Source of the DNA: Chara braunii
Taxonomy: Eukaryota; Streptophyta; Charophyceae; Charales; Characeae
Length of the DNA: 49,576 nt
Direction: 5' to 3'
Assembly: GCA_003427395.1 (NCBI GenBank)
Contig: BFEA01000508.1
Coordinates: forward strand, 768,312 to 817,887
Shown here piece after piece: positions 44,437 to 49,576 of the stretch. The notes under the pieces were generated by a model. That model saw only the letters and a list, made by a program, of their open reading frames with translations, was not told the DNA's origin and ran no database searches. Position 1 is the first letter of the stretch. The number at the start of each line of letters is the position of its first letter. The translations under genes were made by a program, and so were the position numbers.

Positions 44437-45009
44437 AGCTTGCAGGGTTTGGGCGACTCTATATTTAGAGGCCACAACCCTTGAAAGTACAGGAACGTGG
44501 TTTGCGGCACAAGAAGCACACAACAAAATGAAAGATCGAGTGTATGACCTAGAGGGATGAGTCATGACTCTTGACTAGTGTTGGCCATGCCCCCTTCATG
44601 TGTACTTCCTGATATTATTATGAGTTCTCATTCTTCCCTCATTTATTCTTGCCTCTGACTTAAGTCAGTCAATCTTGCTTCATTTGTATTGACTATAATT
44701 GATGATTGTGCTCTCTAATGATTCGGCCACGATTCTCAAAGTAAGAAAATTGGCAAAATTAATACATACATGACATGTAATTTCATAATTATCATCTGCA
44801 TAAACTTTGTTGTTCCGAATCAAAATAAAAGATTCCTAATATCGGGGACCGGCAAAGACCGCAATTGAAGGGTCTCGCTCGAAGCCGAACGCACACAACA
44901 GGCAGGGATTTACTTTAATTAACATATTTTATTTATTGCAAACAACATCAAAAACCCTGCGTGACAACGTGCTAGCTTTATGGTCACCTGAAAAGGCCTG
45001 ACTAAAAAA
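44437..45009. other. Unassigned AT-rich sequence
   Basis: No gene, RNA or repeat that I can support. The last part (about 44920-45009) is low-complexity AT-rich sequence leading into an LTR end. Confidence 0.5.
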
Positions 45010-45135
45010 AGTACGACAACGTGTGGCTGGCACACTCGATCGGAGCGACGAAAGCTCCACTGTAATACAAATGTCCTGCAAAATCCTGCATGACGTGGCA
45101 AGGAGTGTCCCCCTGTGGTACCAAAGTGCTTGACA
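45010..45135 (+). mobile_element. Isolated LTR 3' end fragment
   Basis: CCTGCATGACGTGGCAAGGA, then GTGTCCCCCTGTGG and a GTGCTTGACA end, follow the last ~120 nt of the solo LTR (16990-17107). No PBS follows, so it is a 3' or solo LTR remnant. Its start was not found. It is closer to the solo-LTR subfamily than to the LARD. Confidence 0.7.
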
Positions 45136-45140
45136 ACAGC

Positions 45141-45310
45141 CACTTACATTGATAGTTCCCAATTCTACACCTACTCCGATTGGAAATTCCGGGTTGCACG
45201 CCCACCCAAATTGGTAGTTCCAGGTTGCAAGCCCACTCAAATTGGCAGTTCTACGTTGCGCGTCCACTCAAATTGACAGTGTTAGGACGCGCGCCCTCCA
45301 CAATTGATGG
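45141..45310. repeat. Five to six ~31-bp tandem repeats
   Basis: Anchors CAAATTGG(T/C)AGTTC-like sit near 45148, 45178, 45208, 45239, 45270 and 45301, with GTTGC(A/G)(C/A)G linkers. Degenerate but regular. Confidence 0.8.
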
Positions 45311-46239
45311 ATTGTGCAAGATGTTTACCCACTGTGATTGCTGAATCGAGGCCCCTTTCTCTATGTGAGCATTGGTTGTGTGGTAAACTGGTTGCTAATT
45401 TGTGATTGTGTATTGGGGTTGCGTGCATTCATCGGTCCACAGGTGCACGTCAAGCGGGAACTGCCTGTTCTATCGACCTACTAATTTGGAATCGGGTATC
45501 AACCCTTCACTTCTGATCTAGAGATCACACACGTTCACGTTTGAGTCTTCCTACGCAACGAAGATACTTACTGAGAGCCACACTCCAGTTCCACTACGTT
45601 GGGATTTGCAATTGACAACTTGCGGATTAAACTCTTCTAATTGAAGTATTGCAACTTTTGTTCCTGTTGAATGAAAATTTGCAGTCTGCTTATTACTCAA
45701 TGAGAATTTGTAGTCCGCTCATTGTAAATTGAGAGTTTGTGGATCAGCCCCGGCTGTTCCGACAAATAGCAAGATCGGTGCTCCATTGCAAAGGTATTTA
45801 TGATTTACTCCCTGCGCAGAATATTATTTGCACATACGATTATTTGCTAATCGGTCTCTTTGCAGACAATTATTTACAATCCAATAGCCATTGCAACTCA
45901 GTCCATGTTATCCCAATGACATGCGGTGCTCAGTTCTTGTTGAGACGATGTTCCACGCTCTTTGTTTTTTCCGCTAGAGTGGTTGATGCTGACCAGGCCC
46001 ATTTTAGTCATACCATATCATCAACCGACACAGGTGAACAAGTAGAGTATACAAAGGCGCTTGAGATAACCATGTTGAAGGAACTCGGCAAAATGCCTCC
46101 GTAACTTCGGGAGAAGGAGTGCTTTTCTTTGCAAAAACAGACAAAAGTGGCACATAACAGGGGGTAGCGACTGTTTATTAAAAACACAGGACTCTGCCAA
46201 GTGGTCACACGATGTATGAGATCCTGTTGCTTAACCGCA
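45311..46239. other. Unassigned region with short ~28-bp repeats
   Basis: Three or four GAATTTG(C/T)AG-type repeats of about 28 bp lie at 45600-45740. A 121-codon frame (45739-46104) has no recognisable motif, and I do not call it. Confidence 0.5.
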
Positions 46240-46615
46240 AGTGCTATTCAGACCGGTCCCTCTTATTTCGAGTTGTTGTTGATTTCAACTCGGCCCATTC
46301 AAGCGAACCCCTATTATCGAGAATTGTTGCTCGTCTCAATCAAGATCATCCAAGCGGATCCTTACTTTGAAATGCTTATATTCTCAGTCGGGCCCATTCA
46401 GGCGGGCCCTTACCTGGAGTTGCTACTGTTTTCAGTCGGGCCCATTCAGGCGGGCACTCACATTGAGTTGCTGGTTGCTGCTCAACCGGGCTCATTTAGG
46501 CAGACCCTTATCTTATGTTACAGTTTTCTACCACGCTCATTCAAGCTGTCAAATTCATTGATTTGTTGTTGGCCAAGCCTGTCCAGGCAGGCCTATTTAT
46601 CGAGTTGCTGCTAAT
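46240..46615 (+). repeat. 48-bp tandem repeat, partly in frame
   Basis: About seven units with a CAGTCGGGCCCATTCAGGCG-like core (best at 46385 and 46433, exactly 48 bp apart). In one frame several units read as 16-residue repeats of the type SVGPIQAGPYLELLLF. Later units drift and lose the pattern. Coding is unproven. Confidence 0.75.
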
Positions 46616-47198
46616 TATCCCCTTTCACTGGGCTATTGTTATTACTAGGAGCACTCAGTAAGATTGCTTATATCATCTTTCCAGGCTAGCCAAACCAGCT
46701 CGTCGACACAAGACAACCTTGCTCGTCACTTACTGTGTGAAAAGTGTAAAGCAAAGGGTGAAGGGTGTCATTTTCGACCGGATCGCAGAGTATTTCTGCA
46801 CTTGGTGGCGCTCTTTTCGATTTTGATGGTTGTAATCCGAAACCTCTCAGCAAGGGCACCAGCAAGGACAAAAGGCGTAAGGATAGGTGGATCAGGAGTG
46901 AGATAATCAGGTCTAGGATTCCTATCGCCACACATTTGCAGAGATCTAGGAGTGATGAGCCAGATCAAGAACCTTGCTGCGTGAGTGACGTCAACCTTGG
47001 GAACTACTTATAGATTGGGAAACCCTCAAAGCCCGAGTTTACCAAGGATCTTAGTTGACTTTCATTGCTTTGAAGACTGCGAACCGGATATCAGGACGCG
47101 GCGACGACAAAGGGCAGCATTGCAACGAATTGCGTACCTTCTGGCACGATACTTCTTGAAAGGAAACTGACCGACCACTCTACATATCTGGTGAGCCT
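46616..47198. other. Unassigned sequence
   Basis: Short overlapping open frames on both strands, no motif. Nothing I can support. Confidence 0.5.
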
Positions 47199-47406
47199 AA
47201 ATTAAAGGAGGTTGCAAGACCTTCCAAGAAGAAGGGCTGGTCCCATATCTTGATCATGGATACATTCACCTGGTTAGTGCAGACGTTGCTATGCAGAGCT
47301 TTAAATTAGAGGAGGTTGCAAGACCTTCCAAGGAAAAGGGCTGGTCCCATATCTTGATCATGGATACGGTCACCCGGTTAGTGCAGACGTTGCTATGCAG
47401 AGCTCT
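47199..47406. repeat. 104-bp tandem duplication
   Basis: Units 47199-47302 and 47303-47406, about 93% identical, each beginning AAATTA(A/G)AGGAGGTTGCAAG. Confidence 0.92.
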
Positions 47407-47864
47407 AGAAAGTCGCTCTATGAGAATCATTTCCTAAAAGTGTCATATGATTATATATATGGCAAGGGGCGAGTCAAGATCCTGATCGGAGTGAGCGTCG
47501 ATATCACGTACGTAGGCAGAAGAGTTGTATCTCATGAGCGTCGCGCACCACGAGGCCTACATTCTGCAGATTGACCTCGGTTACGTGGTTTCAGCCGATA
47601 ACCACCCAAATAGATGAGAGAGAGCAACGCATGCCAAAAACGGAATCTCAGACAGCTAAACCCACTCGCGAGAGGTTATCGCCCATGAGGGCAATTATTT
47701 TTAGCCACTATCATGTACATTATTTATATTTTTCCTGTAACTCTCTGATGTTTGCAATTCCTCTCGTACTCACTATTTGTTTAGCCACAATGATAGACCG
47801 TCATGGCAAAAGTGTCATTGGGAAAAAAAAGTGATATGACAAGTTGTAGTCGAGTATAGCGGTA
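47407..47864. other. Unassigned sequence
   Basis: No feature that I can support. The 87-codon frame at 47571-47834 has a hydrophobic stretch but no recognised family. Confidence 0.5.
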
Positions 47865-48603
47865 AAGATCCGATACGACCGCAAGATGGTAAATAAAAAT
47901 GTTGAAAAGGTCCTAGGGGCGAATGTGAGATTAGTGTTCTCCCTTTAGAGTTGGTACACATGCAAAAGAGAGTGATGTGAGAACTTGTAGATAAGTTTAC
48001 TTTTCCCAAATGTGTGGACCGGGATCCGATACAACCGCAAGATGGTAAAAGGGAATGTTGAAAAGGCCCTTGGTGCAATTGTGAGACGGGCGTTCTCCCT
48101 AGCCACATGGGTAATTTTCACCTCTTGTTTTGAAATTTGTATGCATGCAATTTCTCCTTTTGTTTTAAGAGTTCTCTTCTTCCTTAAGTACGACTCTCCA
48201 AATTCACTAGTTCTTCACATAATATCTACTTCTTTTTAATCCTTTTCAGCCTTACCAATTTTTATTACACCCTCACACGACTAGACCTTAAACGGATCCT
48301 AAGTGCAAGTTTGTTGTTCTCAAAATTGTGGACCCGGATCTGGTACAACCACAAGATGGTAAAAAGGAATGTTGAAAGGGCCCTGGGTGCAATTGTGAGA
48401 CAGGCGTTCTCCCTAGCCACATGGGCAATTTTCACCTCCTGTTTTAGAATTGGTATGTATGCACTTTCTCCTTTTGTTTTATAGTTCTCTACATCCTTAA
48501 CTACGGGTCTCCAATTCACTAGTTCTTCACATAATAGCTAATTTTTTTAATCCTTTTCAGCCTTACCAATTTTTATTAGCCCCCTCACACGACTCGATCT
48601 TAT
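47865..48603. repeat. Three tandem copies of a ~312-bp unit, first one partial
   Basis: Copies start near 47868 (truncated), 47993 and 48306. Each holds ATCCGATACAACCGCAAGATGG-like sequence. In one frame copies 2 and 3 read KMVKxNVExALGAIVRxAFSL. The 3' half of copies 2 and 3 ends with CCTTTTCAGCCTTACCAATT. Most differences in the frame change residues, so purifying selection is not evident. Confidence 0.8.
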
Positions 48604-48957
48604 GACCGGTTAGCTTTTCATTACAATGTTGGCAGCCACAAGTTAAACACTCCTTGCTCAAAACAGTTGGTGGTACACTCATTAATACAATCTCACAAAG
48701 GTTCCGTTGTACACCGACTCATCATTGCTTTGGTTGCATTGATTTCAAATTGGGGTTACTTTAAAAACCGTCAAAGAACATTGCCCCTTCCTCCTTCCCA
48801 GTTAATAAAATGCAAGCTGTTTTCACACATCTAATATGATGAGACTACTTCCTCCAATCGTAAGATTGTTTCTTACCATGTTGGATGATGAACTAGCTGG
48901 GTTAATATTGGTTTCTTAAAATTTACTATCTTTCAGAATGGTGGCAATATAGGAACA
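48604..48957. other. Unassigned sequence
   Basis: No gene or repeat that I can support. Confidence 0.5.
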
Positions 48958-48988
48958 CACGCGCAGAAGCGATCGCTCCGTGCGCGTG

Positions 48989-49051
<63 letters not shown>
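48958..49051. repeat. Palindrome followed by (GA)29
   Basis: CACGCGC (48958-48964) pairs with GCGCGTG (48982-48988), and AGCGATCGCT lies between. A pure GA run (48994-49051) follows. Confidence 0.9.
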
Positions 49052-49053
<2 letters not shown>

Positions 49054-49306
49054 AAAAAAAAAAAACCATTGTAGTTACGGATCTAGTCTTTAGATCTCCT
49101 TGGCCAAGTGGGATTGAGAGAGAAGAGTCATGTTGAATTCCAGTTAATATCTCCTTCAGATGAAGCGTACTCGCTGAAAGAGCATCCTTAAACATTCAGT
49201 ATAGGAAAGCATCTACATAATTATCCAGAAGACTACAATGGGTTGTCGCTAGAGTCATATGATGACAGTGCATGGAACATGTGTGCACGAGCGAACATGA
49301 GCGCGC

Positions 49307-49308
<2 letters not shown>

Positions 49309-49355
<47 letters not shown>

Positions 49356-49474
49356 TCACAATGCCCCGAACAACACACCGTCTCTCTCTCTCTCTCTCTC
49401 TCGACGTTGCGAGCATGCAAAATGGGAATGAATTTTCCCATGTTGGAAGATTTTTTCCCATTTGCATGTTCGAA

Positions 49475-49522
<48 letters not shown>

Positions 49523-49544
49523 CTGCACCCACCTCTCTCTCTTG

Positions 49545-49576
<32 letters not shown>
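49309..49576. repeat. Alternating (GA)n and (CT)n tracts with palindromic spacers
   Basis: GA tract 49309-49353, CT tract 49381-49402, GA tract 49478-49520, CT tract 49547-49576. Between the second and third, GCATGCAAAATGGGAA faces TTCCCATTTGCATG, so the block 49381-49520 can fold back on itself. The sequence runs to the window edge. Confidence 0.9.

Noticed and set aside
45739-46104. 121-codon plus-strand frame as a host gene
   Set aside because: No recognisable domain, low-complexity surroundings and no splice or promoter support.

Overview
The window is eukaryotic repeat DNA with no complete host gene that I can recognise. It is dominated by Ty3/Gypsy-type LTR retrotransposons with unusually long LTRs, nested in one another. 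The primer-binding sites match the 3' end of a plant-type tRNA-Asp(GUC). The Gag/Pol style resembles, from memory only, retroelement proteins of charophyte algae such as Chara. A streptophyte alga is therefore my best guess (moderate to low confidence).

Layout. (1) Positions 1-2654 are the 3' part of a plus-strand LTR. It is followed by a PBS (2657-2674), a 2.1 kb non-coding internal domain (2655-4745) and the start of a second LTR (4746). This is a large non-autonomous element (LARD) with LTRs estimated at about 5 kb. (2) The second LARD LTR (4746-7463, continuing 17108-17244) is split by a solo LTR of about 9.6 kb (7464-17107, containing a 365-base N gap). The solo LTR is flanked by a 4-bp ACGT duplication, and the empty site survives in the other LARD LTR at about 409-412. 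(3) From 17245 to 43954 lies a 26.7 kb minus-strand Ty3/Gypsy element. Its 3' LTR is 17245-25034 (7.8 kb), its internal region is 25035-36644, and its 5' LTR is 36645-43954, lacking its first 427 bp. The internal region reads, in the element's sense, PBS, Gag, linker, protease, RT/RNase H, integrase, then a second Gag-like gene. All coding parts carry stops or frame changes, so this copy is decayed. (4) Right of 43954 is a broken open frame of unknown family that abuts the LTR junction, an isolated LTR end (45010-45135), and a mosaic of unrelated tandem repeats ending in (GA)n/(CT)n palindromes.

How the parts relate. The LARD and the coding element share the LTR 3' terminus, the 2-nt spacer, the PBS, the first ~40 nt of leader and a hairpin block just upstream of the 3' LTR. 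The LARD therefore looks like a passenger moved by proteins of a relative of the coding element. The LTRs and the LARD interior are full of repeated RNA-like hairpins. Two arrays stand out. One is a GNRA-tetraloop array in the LARD interior. The other is an array with a conserved UAAGUU hexaloop and covarying stems in two LTR subfamilies. Two LTR subfamilies also carry U6 snRNA-derived segments, and tRNA-like segments occur in all three. These structured arrays and captured small-RNA segments, together with two Gag paralogues flanking Pol, are the most novel signals here.
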